This document shows positions 35,573 through 48,168 of a DNA stretch of 64,000 bases, piece after piece. Position numbers and translations under genes: made by a program. Positions within the stretch are counted from its first letter, which is position 1; each line of letters begins with the position of its first letter. The notes under the pieces are model-generated. The model saw only the letters and a list, made by a program, of their open reading frames with translations. It ran no database searches and was not told the DNA's origin. The DNA comes from Arthrobacter endolithicus (GTDB lineage Bacteria; Actinomycetota; Actinomycetes; Actinomycetales; Micrococcaceae), in NCBI RefSeq assembly GCF_026627425.1, contig NZ_JAPNLH010000011.1, forward strand, positions 62,001 through 126,000, given 5' to 3'.

Positions 35573-36787
35573 GTGAACGAGACTCTGCTGATCATCCTGT
35601 ACATCGTGATTGCCCTGGCCGTTATTGGCTTGCTGATCCCGGTCTTCCTCAAGGGACGCCGCAACAAGGACATCTACACCTCCACGCGGGATGCCAACGA
35701 TCCTCCGGCGACCGGTGCTGGTGGGTCCACAGCGTTGCAGGACCGCCCGGACGCACCAGCGTCGGCTGGGACTGCCGCCTCGTCGGAGGCGCCCGTGGCC
35801 TCCGACACCGAGCTTTTGGATGATCTGGCGGGCCTGGAAACGCTGCCCGCTGTTGAAACTCCGGCCGCTGTGGAGGGTCGCCTGGTTCGGCTCCGCGCAC
35901 GATTGGCCAGATCAAACAATGCCTTGGGCAAGGGTTTATTGGCGCTGCTGTCACGGGACACGATTGACGAAAATGTTTGGGATGAGATCGAGGAAACCCT
36001 GCTGCTGGCGGACGTCGGCACGGCTCCTACGCTGGAATTGGTGGATTCACTGCGCGCCCGGGTCAAGATCCTGGGCAGCCGCACGCCCGAGCAGGTCCAG
36101 CAGATGCTCCGCGAGGAACTGATTAAATTGGTTGATCCCACCATGGATCGGTCGCTGAACGTGGCACGCCATGACAACCGGCCGGCGGTAATGATGGTGG
36201 TGGGGGTGAACGGCGTGGGTAAGACGACCACAGTCGGGAAGCTCGCGCGGGTCTTGGTCGCTGAGGACAAGGATGTGCTCCTCGGGGCGGCGGATACCTT
36301 CCGGGCTGCCGCCGCGGAGCAGCTGGCCACTTGGGGACAGCGCGTGGGCGTTCCCACGGTGAAGTCCGACGTCGACGGAGCAGATCCGGCATCCGTCGCC
36401 TATGAGGCCGTCAAAGTCGGGATCGAACAGGAAGTCGATGTTGTGATGATTGACACCGCCGGCCGCCTGCAGAACAAGATCGGCCTGATGGACGAGCTGG
36501 GCAAAGTCAAGCGAGTGATCGAAAAGCAGGCCAGCGTCGACGAGGTGCTGTTGGTTCTGGACGCGACCACGGGACAGAACGGGCTCACGCAGGCCAAGGT
36601 ATTTGCCGACGTCGTCAATATCACCGGCATTGTGCTGACCAAACTGGACGGAACTGCCAAGGGTGGGATCGTCGTCGCTATTCAAAAGACGCTGGGCGTT
36701 CCGGTGAAGCTGGTGGGCCTGGGCGAGGGGGCCGATGATCTGGCACCCTTTGATGCCGAAGATTTTGTAGACGCCCTGCTCAACTAA
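35573..36787 (+). CDS. ftsY: Signal recognition particle receptor FtsY
   Basis: A 404-residue SRP receptor GTPase. An N-terminal membrane helix (LLIILYIVIALAVIGLLIPVFL) anchors it, as is usual in actinobacteria, followed by an acidic/Ala-rich A region to about 110. The NG domain shows GVNGVGKTTTVGKLA (about 212), LGAADTFRAAAAEQL, VMIDTAGRLQNK, VLDATTGQNGL and TKLDGTAKGG. GTG start. It pairs with Ffh (40535-42109) to target membrane proteins cotranslationally. Confidence 0.96.
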   Translation: MNETLLIILYIVIALAVIGLLIPVFLKGRRNKDIYTSTRDANDPPATGAGGSTALQDRPDAPASAGTAASSEAPVASDTELLDDLAGLETLPAVETPAAVEGRLVRLRARLARSNNALGKGLLALLSRDTIDENVWDEIEETLLLADVGTAPTLELVDSLRARVKILGSRTPEQVQQMLREELIKLVDPTMDRSLNVARHDNRPAVMMVVGVNGVGKTTTVGKLARVLVAEDKDVLLGAADTFRAAAAEQLATWGQRVGVPTVKSDVDGADPASVAYEAVKVGIEQEVDVVMIDTAGRLQNKIGLMDELGKVKRVIEKQASVDEVLLVLDATTGQNGLTQAKVFADVVNITGIVLTKLDGTAKGGIVVAIQKTLGVPVKLVGLGEGADDLAPFDAEDFVDALLN

Positions 36788-36847
36788 CGCTTCAGCGACG
36801 CTGCGCGGGCTAATTCACCGCCGGCCTGCTGTTACCTGCCGGAAACA

Positions 36848-36878
36848 CGGCGGCCGCGCATTGTTTACGCGGCCGCCG
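36848..36878 (+). terminator. Terminator hairpin after ftsY
   Basis: Exact 11-bp arms (CGGCGGCCGCG at 36848-36858, complement at 36868-36878) with a 9-base loop, followed by TTGTTGT. It lies 61 bases after the ftsY stop. Confidence 0.85.
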
Positions 36879-36883
36879 TTGTT

Positions 36884-36899
36884 GTAACACGGTGGCAAT
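36884..36899 (+). promoter_or_regulatory. Candidate GlnR-type box upstream of amtB
   Basis: GTAAC-n6-GCAAT resembles the actinobacterial GlnR consensus GTnAC-n6-GnAAC in 9 of 10 fixed-type positions. It lies about 115 bases upstream of amtB, a classic GlnR target in other actinobacteria. A further inverted repeat (GGCCCGTCCGG..CCGGACGGCC, 36903-36933) follows. Whether this organism uses GlnR is not visible here. Confidence 0.4.
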
Positions 36900-37015
36900 C
36901 TGTGGCCCGTCCGGCTGTAACACCGGACGGCCAATCTTGTAGAGACACGATGCACCGCCAGTCGCCTCCCAGCGCCAGCGGCCGCGATACCGCTCTACAG
37001 GAAAGGCCAGAGGCC

Positions 37016-38782
<1,767 letters not shown>

Positions 38783-38847
38783 TGGACACTTCGAATCTCT
38801 GGACCGCTCTCCGGCTAGCCGGCTGCGGGGCGCCCGCGGCCGGCGCG

Positions 38848-40362
38848 TCAGCGTGAAGTATCCCAGTCCTCGGGCCCGTTGGACCCGGCGGGATACTCCT
38901 GCAGCGGCACCTTATTGGCCCGCCACGCCTGCAGCGTCGGGTCGACAATCCGCCAGCACTGTTCGGCGGTGTCCCCGCGAACGGAGAGCAGCGGGTCGCC
39001 GTTGAGAACGCCGTCCAGCACCTCGCCGTAGGGAAGGAGGTCATCGCCGGCAAGCTCGGCATCCAGACTGACACGGTCCAGCGTGAAGAGGTCCCCCGGG
39101 CCATTGACGTCGATGTCAAGCTTGAGGTTGTCCGGCCCGAAGCCAATGTGCAGCCGAGTGGGCATATCCACGCCCTTAAATCCGACGGGCAGGTGCGGCA
39201 CCGGCTTGAAGGTGATGACGGCCTCCTTGCGGGGCTTACCCATCGCCTTGCCGGAGCGCAGGATGAACGGCACCGAGGCCCAGCGCCAGCTGTCCACCCC
39301 TATCTGAAGTTCCGCGAGCGTCTCGGTCTCCTTGGCCGGATCTATCCCTTCTTCCTGCGCATAGCCCGGGACCTTCCGGGAGCCGATTTTCCCGGCGGTG
39401 TAACGGGCCCGCCGGGTGCTGGCCGCAAAATCTGAACTCACCGAACTGGCGCGCAGCACAGCAGCGATGCCGTCACGTACATCGCGTTCACCCAATGTGG
39501 CTGGCGGTTCCATTGCGATGACGGCCATGACCTGCAGCAGATGGCTTTGAATCATGTCCCGCAGTGCGCCGGCGCGGTCGTAGTAGCGGGCACGGTTTTC
39601 CAAGGCCAGATCCTCATCAAAAATGATTTCGACCTTCTCGACGTTGTTGCTGTTCCACAGCGGCTCCAGCAACCGGTTAGCGAAGCGCAGGCCTAAAATG
39701 TTCAAAACCGTGGATTTACCGAGAAAGTGATCCACCCGGTGAATATGCTCCTCGGGCACCAACCGGGCCAGCGTCCCGTTGAGGGCGCGCGCGGACGCCG
39801 CATCCGACCCGAAGGGCTTCTCCATCACCAACCGGGTTCCGGCGGGGAGGTCGTCAGCATCGAGCACACTGCACGCCTTTTGGCTGACGGCGGGCGGCAG
39901 CGCGAAGTAGACGGCAATGGGAGCGGTCAGGGTGCCAAGAAGTTTGGCTAGCTCCCCCTTGGCCGTCACATCCACCAGGTGGTAGGAGCTGGATTTTCGT
40001 GCGGCAGTTAAAGCCTGTTTGCCCCCGGGAACGGCTGCCGTCGCCGCATCATCGAATGCCTCCGACACCCGGCTCTGCCATTGTTCCTGGGACCAGTCGT
40101 CGCTGCCCGCTCCGATTACGGTGATCCCGTCCGCCCGTCCGGCGGCAATGAGCCGGGCTACGCCGGGCAGCAGCAGCCGGCCGGTGAGGTCCCCGGAAGC
40201 GCCGAGGATCAGCAGGGTCCTGATAGCGCCGTCGTCCTGGGATACTTTGCCTGCCCGGCCGGCGGATGCTTTGCCTGCCCGGCTGGCGGTTGCTTTGCCG
40301 GCGCGGCTGGCGGTTGTTCCGGCCGGGGCAGCGGATGAGGTCGCAGTCTTGGCAGCAGTCAT
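38848..40362 (-). CDS. zwf: Glucose-6-phosphate dehydrogenase
   Basis: A 504-residue enzyme oxidising glucose-6-phosphate to 6-phosphogluconolactone with NADP, entering the pentose phosphate pathway. LLILGASGDLTGRLLLPG is the coenzyme site, EEHIHRVDHFLGKSTVLNIL the catalytic region, and RSGKAMGKPRKEAVITFKP a late motif. The first 45 residues are a low-complexity tail with SRAGKATASRAGKASAGRAGK coded by three 24-bp units (40246-40317). The ATG at 40362 is preferred to 40407. No other pentose-pathway genes are adjacent. Confidence 0.92.
   Translation of the reverse strand: MTAAKTATSSAAPAGTTASRAGKATASRAGKASAGRAGKVSQDDGAIRTLLILGASGDLTGRLLLPGVARLIAAGRADGITVIGAGSDDWSQEQWQSRVSEAFDDAATAAVPGGKQALTAARKSSSYHLVDVTAKGELAKLLGTLTAPIAVYFALPPAVSQKACSVLDADDLPAGTRLVMEKPFGSDAASARALNGTLARLVPEEHIHRVDHFLGKSTVLNILGLRFANRLLEPLWNSNNVEKVEIIFDEDLALENRARYYDRAGALRDMIQSHLLQVMAVIAMEPPATLGERDVRDGIAAVLRASSVSSDFAASTRRARYTAGKIGSRKVPGYAQEEGIDPAKETETLAELQIGVDSWRWASVPFILRSGKAMGKPRKEAVITFKPVPHLPVGFKGVDMPTRLHIGFGPDNLKLDIDVNGPGDLFTLDRVSLDAELAGDDLLPYGEVLDGVLNGDPLLSVRGDTAEQCWRIVDPTLQAWRANKVPLQEYPAGSNGPEDWDTSR
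40246..40317 (-). repeat. 24-bp x3 tandem repeat at the zwf 5' end
   Basis: Three 24-base units, the first two differing at two positions, code for the repeated (T/A)ASRAGKA element ahead of the dehydrogenase domain. Confidence 0.85.
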
Positions 40363-40534
40363 TTTTTCAGCATGCCATTGAATGCCGTAAATTTCAGCCC
40401 GGACCACCGAAACGCGTGTGCTAACCGGAGCGCGGGGTGCGCCTTGGTATCCTAGATAGTTGAGTCCGCGAGATGCGGACCCACAGACTTTGTGAACCCG
40501 AAGTTACCGCAACTGAGAAAGAAGTACCCGCCGC

Positions 40535-42109
40535 GTGTTCAACTCCTTATCTGACCGGCTGACAGCGACTTTCAAGAACCTGCGCGGCAAGGGACGCCTG
40601 ACCGAGGCCGATGTTGACGCCACCGTGCGGGAAATCCGCCGCGCCCTCCTCGATGCGGACGTCGCAGTTCCGGTGGTGCGCGAATTCACCGCCAAGGTCC
40701 GCGAGCGGGCGCTTGGGGCGGAGGTCAATGCGGCGCTGAATCCGGGTCAGCAGATCGTGAAGATCGTCAACGAGGAACTCGTGGTGATCCTGGGCGGGCA
40801 GACGCGCCGGATCCGGCTGGCCAAGAACCCGCCGACGGTGATCATGCTGGCCGGTCTGCAGGGTGCGGGAAAGACGACGCTGGCCGGGAAGCTGTCCAAG
40901 TGGCTCAAGGGGCAGGGCCACAGCCCGCTCTTGGTCGCTGCGGATCTGCAGCGGCCCAATGCCGTCAAGCAGCTGCAGGTCAATGGCGAGCGGGCCGGCG
41001 TTCCGGTGTTCGCCCCGCATCCGGGCGTCAGCTCCGAATTTGAGTCCGCCACCGGTGACCCGGTCGCCGTCGCCCGCGCCGGTGTTGCCGAGGCGCGCGC
41101 CAAGCTGCACGACGTCGTCATTGTGGACACTGCTGGCCGGTTGGGCGTCGATGCCGAGCTGATGCAGCAGGCGTCCGATATCCGTGCGGCCATTTCGCCG
41201 GACGAAGTCCTGTTCGTGATCGACGCCATGATCGGACAGGATGCAGTGGCCACCGCACGGGCGTTCGATGAGGGCGTGAACTTTACCGGCGTTGTCCTTA
41301 CCAAGCTCGACGGCGACGCCCGGGGAGGTGCCGCACTGTCCGTTGCGTCGGTCACCGGGAAACCCGTGATGTTCGCCTCCACCGGCGAGGGCCTGGAGGA
41401 CTTCGAACTCTTCCACCCGGACCGGATGGCCGGGCGCATCCTGGATATGGGTGACGTTCTCACCCTGATCGAGCAGGCCGAGAAGAACTGGGACAAGGAC
41501 GAAGCGGCCCGGATGGCGCAGAAGTTCGCCGACCAGGAAGACTTCACCCTGGACGATTTCCTGGCCCAGATGCAGCAGATCCGCAACATGGGTTCGATGA
41601 AGAAAATGCTGATGATGATGCCAGGCGCGGCCAGCATGCGCCAGCAGCTGGAGAACTTCGACGAACGCGAAATTGACCGGGTGGAGGCCATTGTCCGCTC
41701 GATGACACCGCATGAGCGGCTGGCGCCGAAGATCATTAACGGCTCCCGCAGGGCCCGGATCGCCCGCGGTTCCGGCGTCCAGGTCTCCGAAGTCAACGGA
41801 TTGCTGGAGCGGTTTGGCCAGGCGCAGAAGATGATGAAGAAAATGGCGCAGGGCGGCGGCATCCCGGGGATGCCCGGGATGGCAGGCGCCGGTGGTGGTG
41901 CGCGCAAGAGCGGGAAGAACGCACCGAAGAAGAAAGCGCGCTCGGGCAACCCGGCAAAAGCGGCCCAGCAGCTGCGCGAGGCGGAAGAGAAACGCGCCAG
42001 CACGGCGAAGTCCCTCCCCGCCGGTGCGGCGTTTGGCCAGCAGGGTGCGGAGGGCTTTGACCCGTCGTCGCTGAATCTGCCCAAGGGCTTCGATAAGTTC
42101 CTGAAATAA
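40535..42109 (+). CDS. ffh: Signal recognition particle protein Ffh
   Basis: A 524-residue SRP54 GTPase. The N domain MFNSLSDRLTATFKNLRGKGRL, G domain GLQGAGKTTLAGKLSKWL (about 107), VIVDTAGRLGVDAELM and TKLDGDARGGAAL are followed by the methionine-rich M domain (NMGSMKKMLMMMPGAASM, QKMMKKMAQGGGIPGMPGM). The basic tail is longer than in E. coli, as is common in actinobacteria. GTG start after AGAAAGAAG. It binds signal sequences and 4.5S RNA and docks on FtsY. No ffs RNA gene was recognised in the window. Confidence 0.96.
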   Translation: MFNSLSDRLTATFKNLRGKGRLTEADVDATVREIRRALLDADVAVPVVREFTAKVRERALGAEVNAALNPGQQIVKIVNEELVVILGGQTRRIRLAKNPPTVIMLAGLQGAGKTTLAGKLSKWLKGQGHSPLLVAADLQRPNAVKQLQVNGERAGVPVFAPHPGVSSEFESATGDPVAVARAGVAEARAKLHDVVIVDTAGRLGVDAELMQQASDIRAAISPDEVLFVIDAMIGQDAVATARAFDEGVNFTGVVLTKLDGDARGGAALSVASVTGKPVMFASTGEGLEDFELFHPDRMAGRILDMGDVLTLIEQAEKNWDKDEAARMAQKFADQEDFTLDDFLAQMQQIRNMGSMKKMLMMMPGAASMRQQLENFDEREIDRVEAIVRSMTPHERLAPKIINGSRRARIARGSGVQVSEVNGLLERFGQAQKMMKKMAQGGGIPGMPGMAGAGGGARKSGKNAPKKKARSGNPAKAAQQLREAEEKRASTAKSLPAGAAFGQQGAEGFDPSSLNLPKGFDKFLK

Positions 42110-42118
42110 CTAGGACTG

Positions 42119-42814
42119 ATGCGCAAAGAACGGATCGTTTTTGTCCATGGCTCCGACACGTTTGGTGCGGCCGCGTGGCCACGCCAGCACGGCCTGGCCC
42201 TTGATTACGACGCACTCTTCGTCAAGCGGCTCGGCTTTGACGCCACGGCCCAGCCGGTTCCGTCGGATTTCCTCACGGACCGGGACATTGTGCTGGATGC
42301 CTTGGGCGACGGCGGACATGTCGTGGCCCATGCCCAGGGTGCCATAGCGGCCATGCTGGCAGCCGTGCAAAATCCCGCGTTGGTCCGGTCGCTGGTGCTG
42401 GTGGAACCGGACTCGTCGTCCCTGACAGCGGATCTGCCCGCCACGGCGGCCCACCGTAGCCTGCTGGAACCGCTGTACTCGCGTCGCCTGGAGATGACGG
42501 ACGAGGAGTTCGGCCGCGAATTCGCCCGGCTGGCGCACGCGTCGCAAGGGCGCCCGGACAAGGACGAATCCCGACTGCAGGCCAGTAGGCGGCGGCTTCA
42601 GGCGCCATCCTGGGAGGCTCCACTGCAGATAGTCCCCGGTGTCCCTACCCTGGTGCTGACCGGCGGATGGGAACCGCTGTACGAGGAAATCGCCGAATAC
42701 CTTGCCGCTACCGGCGCCGTGCACCGGCAGGCTCCCGGCGGCCACCGTCCGCAGGATTCCGACGACGGCGACAAGCTGATCCGGGACTTCCTTGCGGATC
42801 ACCGCGTCGTCTGA
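42119..42814 (+). CDS. Alpha/beta-hydrolase fold protein, probably without nucleophile
   Basis: A 231-residue protein with the alpha/beta hydrolase layout: ERIVFVHGSDTFG oxyanion region, nucleophile-elbow position GGHVVAHAQGAIAAML, LVLVEPD, VPTLVLTGGWEPLYE and His in QAPGGHRPQ. The elbow GxSxG reads A-H-A-Q-G, so the catalytic Ser is replaced by Ala and hydrolase activity is doubtful. It starts 9 bases after ffh and may be co-transcribed. Function unknown. Confidence 0.8.
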   Translation: MRKERIVFVHGSDTFGAAAWPRQHGLALDYDALFVKRLGFDATAQPVPSDFLTDRDIVLDALGDGGHVVAHAQGAIAAMLAAVQNPALVRSLVLVEPDSSSLTADLPATAAHRSLLEPLYSRRLEMTDEEFGREFARLAHASQGRPDKDESRLQASRRRLQAPSWEAPLQIVPGVPTLVLTGGWEPLYEEIAEYLAATGAVHRQAPGGHRPQDSDDGDKLIRDFLADHRVV

Positions 42815-42836
42815 CTCTCCGCGGCGTTGCGGATCT

Positions 42837-42884
42837 CCGTGGCGTCTGACCACCGTGGCGTCTGACCACCGTGGCGTCTGACCA
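42837..42884. repeat. 16-bp x3 exact tandem repeat
   Basis: Three identical copies of ccgtggcgtctgacca follow the hydrolase stop, with a fourth degenerate copy before them. The region is noncoding. Confidence 0.9.
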
Positions 42885-42924
42885 ACGGCTTTCCCGGGCC
42901 TGATTCGTCGCTCGTGGCGGGCCG

Positions 42925-42956
42925 CTCCGGGACGCCGAAATGGCGGCGTCCCGGAG
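42925..42956. terminator. Hairpin between convergent hydrolase and thiC
   Basis: 13-bp exact arms CTCCGGGACGCCG / complement with a 6-base loop (aaatgg). It is placed between two gene ends, so probably bidirectional. Confidence 0.85.
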
Positions 42957-43035
42957 TTCAGGGTGGCTGGATTTCACATCATGGTGCGGGTCCCGCTGCC
43001 TTACCTGTGCCCAGCAGGCTGGGAACGGCACCGAC

Positions 43036-44952
<1,917 letters not shown>

Positions 44953-44956
44953 TCAC

Positions 44957-45043
44957 TTCCTTCGCCGGCATTACCCGGACAGGTTCAACGGTCGCAGACT
45001 GCATCAGTCCGATCTCAGCCCCTGCACTAGGGCTCCCGTGTGG
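44957..45043 (-). promoter_or_regulatory. TPP riboswitch (THI box) controlling thiC
   Basis: The minus-strand leader contains the THI-box elements in order: CACACGGGAGC, GGGGCTGAGATCGGACTGA, GACCGTTGAACCTGTCCGGG and TAATGCCGGCGAAGGAA. The 3' arm of the closing helix (CGAAGGAAGTGAG) includes the only purine-rich ribosome site upstream of the thiC ATG. TPP binding should therefore hide the ribosome site and block translation. The placement of the sequestering pairing is inference. Confidence 0.95.
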
Positions 45044-45097
45044 TCGTAACCGAACATACACGCGAACACTGTCGGTGGCCAGTCGTAGGCTCAAAGC

Positions 45098-45613
45098 ATG
45101 CTTGAATTACGTCCCGCCGCCTTGGCTGAGTTTTCCCTGTTGCCGGCCATCGAAGCTGCGTCGGATACCCTCCTGATCGACATTCTTGGCCGGCGCCTGA
45201 CGCACTCTATGCCCAGTGGGGCCGGCGCAGCGGAGTTTGCCGCGGCCTTGCACATCATGGTCGCCGGCAGACCTGCGGTGGCCTTTGTCCGGCTGGAGGA
45301 AGTCGATGGCCAGGCCCATCTGGAACAGCTCTCCGTGCAGCCGGATTTTGCCCGACACGGGATAGGCCGCGCGCTGATCCACGCCGCGGTCGCTTGGGCC
45401 AGGGAGTGTGGATACCACTCGATGACGCTCACTACCTTCGCCGAGGTGCCGTTTAACGCGCCGTTCTATACCAGCTGCGGCTTCACCGTGGACAATTCAC
45501 CGGGCCCGGAACTGCTCCGCCGCCGCGATCACGAACGCGAGCTCGGGCTGGATGCGCTCGGCGATCGTGTGGTGATGCGGATCGGCCTCGGCGGCAGATA
45601 CACCCCGGCGTAA
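45098..45613 (+). CDS. GNAT family N-acetyltransferase
   Basis: A 171-residue acetyltransferase. The acetyl-CoA loop is in LEQLSVQPDFARHGIGRALIHAA (R/Q-x-x-G-x-G/A as RHGIGRA), preceded by the beta strand FVRLEEVDGQAHL and followed by MTLTTFAEVPFNAPFYTSCGF, the usual second half. The substrate is unknown. ATG start, divergent from thiC across the riboswitch; no operon partner. Confidence 0.85.
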   Translation: MLELRPAALAEFSLLPAIEAASDTLLIDILGRRLTHSMPSGAGAAEFAAALHIMVAGRPAVAFVRLEEVDGQAHLEQLSVQPDFARHGIGRALIHAAVAWARECGYHSMTLTTFAEVPFNAPFYTSCGFTVDNSPGPELLRRRDHERELGLDALGDRVVMRIGLGGRYTPA

Positions 45614-45778
45614 AGCACCCGCAACCCTAGGTTTCGCCGACATGGAATAAATTGAAGCTTCAAGTAATTGAGATGGATAAGAGCCATGAACAGCACGTCG
45701 GCCAGCAGCCGGATCCGCCGCACACACCATAGCGGCCAAGGCTCCCGCATCACTCACCGACACCGTCAGGAGCATGAC

Positions 45779-46669
45779 ATGACCCGTTCGCCTTCTTCCC
45801 AGGACCTGTTGCCGGCGGACCTCGCCATGGGCACCGTGCTGCTCAAGGTGGGGGACATGAAAACCATGTCCGCCTACTACCAGCAGGCGCTGGGCTTGGA
45901 TATCGTTGCCGAAGCCGACGGCGGTCTCTACCTGGGCAGGGGAAGGACGCCGTTGGTGCAACTGGTTCCGGCGCCGGGCCTGCGGACCGCCGGCGGCGGC
46001 GAGGCCGGCCTGTTCCACACGGCGCTGCTTTTTCAGGACCAGGCCTCTCTGGCGGCAACCGTGGCCAGCGCCGCACAGTTTGAACCGCAGGCGTTTGTCG
46101 GCAGCGCCGATCATCTGGTCAGCGAGGCGTTTTACTTCACCGACCCCGAAGGCAACGGCATCGAGTTGTACCACGATCGCCCCCGGACCCACTGGCAGTG
46201 GGAGGACGGCCACGTCGCCATGGACTCGCTGGCCCTTTCCCCGCAGCAGTATCTCAACGAGCACCTCACCGAAGCGGTACTGGCCGGCCAGCGGCAGCAG
46301 CACGCCGCCGTCGGCCATGTCCACCTGCAGGTCGGCGAGGTACGGCTGGCCCGGGAATTCTACGTGGAAACGCTGGGATTTGAGCAGACCGCACTGCTGG
46401 GAGACCAGGCGCTGTTTGTCTCCGCCGGCGGCTATCACCATCACCTGGCGATGAACGTGTGGAACAGTCGGGGCGCAGGTCCGCGCAAGGACACCCTTGG
46501 CCTCGGTGAAGTCCTAATCCGCCTCCCCGGGGCGGACGACGTCGGCGCGCTGGCACAGCGGCTGGCTCACCGCGGTGTTGCGGTGGCAAATACGGGTGCT
46601 GAACTGGTCTTCCCGGATCCGTGGAACAACCGGATCCGCGTTATTGTGGACACTGAGCCGGCCGCCTGA
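45779..46669 (+). CDS. VOC-family (glyoxalase/dioxygenase-fold) protein
   Basis: A 296-residue protein with two VOC modules. The first is about 15-125 (AMGTVLLKVGDMKTMSAYYQ, GLDIV, VSEAFYFTDPEGNGIELYHD). The second is about 175-285 (HVHLQVGEVRLAREFYVETLGF, GYHHHLAMNVW, NTGAELVFPDPWNNRIRV). The His/Glu metal ligands of catechol-dioxygenase-like proteins are plausible at H-V-H-L and the H-H-H region. Similar to CatE/YfiE-type proteins; the substrate is unknown. The ATG at 45779 has AGGAG 6 bases upstream. Confidence 0.85.
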   Translation: MTRSPSSQDLLPADLAMGTVLLKVGDMKTMSAYYQQALGLDIVAEADGGLYLGRGRTPLVQLVPAPGLRTAGGGEAGLFHTALLFQDQASLAATVASAAQFEPQAFVGSADHLVSEAFYFTDPEGNGIELYHDRPRTHWQWEDGHVAMDSLALSPQQYLNEHLTEAVLAGQRQQHAAVGHVHLQVGEVRLAREFYVETLGFEQTALLGDQALFVSAGGYHHHLAMNVWNSRGAGPRKDTLGLGEVLIRLPGADDVGALAQRLAHRGVAVANTGAELVFPDPWNNRIRVIVDTEPAA

Positions 46670-46712
46670 GAAATGCATCAGGGCCGCAACATCGATGATG
46701 GAGGCCGTAGTC

Positions 46713-47150
46713 TTGTCCACCCTTTCGGAATTCTTTATAGCTGATCACCGCAGCGCCGTGGCCCATGCAAAGGCACTCGACGCGCGGACGGCGCCGCCGA
46801 CGCAGCTGGCCCGGCTGGAGGTGCCGGATCTGACTGACCTTGACGTGGAGATCCTGGCCGAACTGGCCGTGAAAACCGTCCACGCCACCGGGACCGAGTG
46901 CGAGCTTGGCCTGGTGGACATTGAGCTGGACACGTTGTTGGTGGTTCCGGAGGCCTTAACGGCCGTTTTCGCGGAGCTGAAGGATCTCGAAGACCAGGAG
47001 GAGGTAGCCGCGCTGGCTGCCGACTGGGCGCGGACCGAGGAAATGGCGACGACGGCCGAGGTCACCGAGCCGTTAGTGCGCGCCCTCTCCGAGCTGGCCT
47101 CCAAGGCGGATGAGGATGCCATGATCAACCTGTACTTCTGGGCCGAGTAG
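46713..47150 (+). CDS. Acidic hypothetical protein
   Basis: A 145-residue acidic, helix-rich protein with no recognised motif: STLSEFFIADHRSAVAHAKA at the start, VPDLTDLDVEILAELAVKTV in the middle and DEDAMINLYFWAE at the end. The TTG at 46713 is chosen because GGAGG lies 8 bases upstream; an ATG pair 18-21 bases earlier is an alternative. It follows the VOC gene by 43 bases and precedes the rpsP promoter region. No membrane segment or signal peptide. Confidence 0.65.
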   Translation: MSTLSEFFIADHRSAVAHAKALDARTAPPTQLARLEVPDLTDLDVEILAELAVKTVHATGTECELGLVDIELDTLLVVPEALTAVFAELKDLEDQEEVAALAADWARTEEMATTAEVTEPLVRALSELASKADEDAMINLYFWAE

Positions 47151-47370
47151 CCCGGCGTCCTGTTCCGCCCGGACATGGCGGCGGCACAGATGCAAGGGGA
47201 CGTGCGTTGGCTTTAGGGGAGGGAATGATCTGGCATAATGGGAAGGTACTCGATCCGCGCGGCCCCTCTCTCCGCGTGCCGATCCTGTCCTTTGAACCCT
47301 AATGATCGGCCCGCCCCACGGGAGCGTGACACAGGGTTTGCCCTCTTTAGAACCAGGAGTGACCACAAAA

Positions 47371-47778
47371 GTGGCCGTAAAGATTCGCCTTAAGCGCTTT
47401 GGTAAAATGCGCGCACCGTACTACCGCATCGTCGTCATGGACGCACGCGCCAAGCGTGACGGCCGTGCGATCGAAGAGATCGGCAAGTACCACCCGACCG
47501 AAGACCCCTCGTACATCGAGGTTGTTTCAGAGCGCGCCCAGTACTGGCTCGGAGTAGGCGCACAGCCGTCCGAGCAGGTTGCCGCGATCCTGAAGATCAC
47601 CGGTGACTGGCAGAAATTCAAGAACCTGCCCGGCCAGGAAGGCACCCTGCGTGTCAAGGCCGAAAAGGTTCCCTTCGTAGCTCCCGAGAAGTCTTCGGTC
47701 ATCGTCAAGGAGGCCATCACCGCGAAGGCCAAGAAGGACGATGCTCCGGAAGCAACCGCGGAAACGACTGAGGCGTAG
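47371..47778 (+). CDS. rpsP: 30S ribosomal protein S16
   Basis: A 135-residue ribosomal protein opening [20 protein letters not shown], the S16 signature, with [13 protein letters not shown]. The C-terminal Lys/Ala/Glu tail is the actinobacterial extension. GTG start. It heads the rpsP-khpA-rimM-trmD group. An AT-rich CATAAT element at about 47233 is a likely -10 box. Confidence 0.96.
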   Translation: MAVKIRLKRFGKMRAPYYRIVVMDARAKRDGRAIEEIGKYHPTEDPSYIEVVSERAQYWLGVGAQPSEQVAAILKITGDWQKFKNLPGQEGTLRVKAEKVPFVAPEKSSVIVKEAITAKAKKDDAPEATAETTEA

Positions 47779-47783
47779 TCACG

Positions 47784-48026
47784 ATGCTTTCCGAGGCGCT
47801 CGAGCACTTGGTCCGGGGGATCGTTGACAGTCCCGATGATGTCAAGGTCAGTGTCAAGAACAACCGCCGCGGGGAGTCCCTCGAGGTGCGCGTTCACCAG
47901 GACGATCTGGGCCGGGTGATCGGACGTCAGGGACGCACGGCACGCGCACTTCGCACCGTCATCGCAGCTCTGGCCAACGGCGAGCCGGTAAGGGTCGACG
48001 TCGTCGATACCGACCGCCGCCGCTAA
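47784..48026 (+). CDS. khpA: KH-domain RNA-binding protein KhpA
   Basis: An 80-residue single KH-domain protein, with the GxxG loop in LGRVIGRQGRTARALRTVI and an N-terminal MLSEALEHLVRGIVDSPDDV. In other bacteria KhpA pairs with KhpB and binds many RNAs. It lies 5 bases after rpsP, the conserved position. A terminator hairpin follows at 48051. Confidence 0.95.
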   Translation: MLSEALEHLVRGIVDSPDDVKVSVKNNRRGESLEVRVHQDDLGRVIGRQGRTARALRTVIAALANGEPVRVDVVDTDRRR

Positions 48027-48050
48027 GCGTTAGCGCAGCGTAAAGCTCAC

Positions 48051-48077
48051 GCCCCGGCACCATAATGGTGCCGGGGC
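48051..48077 (+). terminator. Terminator after khpA
   Basis: GCCCCGGCACC and its exact complement flank a 5-base loop (ataat), followed by CGTTTGCTGTT. It splits rpsP-khpA from rimM-trmD, though read-through is likely given the conserved order. Confidence 0.85.
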
Positions 48078-48168
48078 CGTTTGCTGTTAAGAGTTTGTCC
48101 GGTCAAGCGTCTGGCCCGTTAGAAAGCCTGGCCTGTTAAGAGTTTGGCAAGAGTACAGAGGAGTTTTC

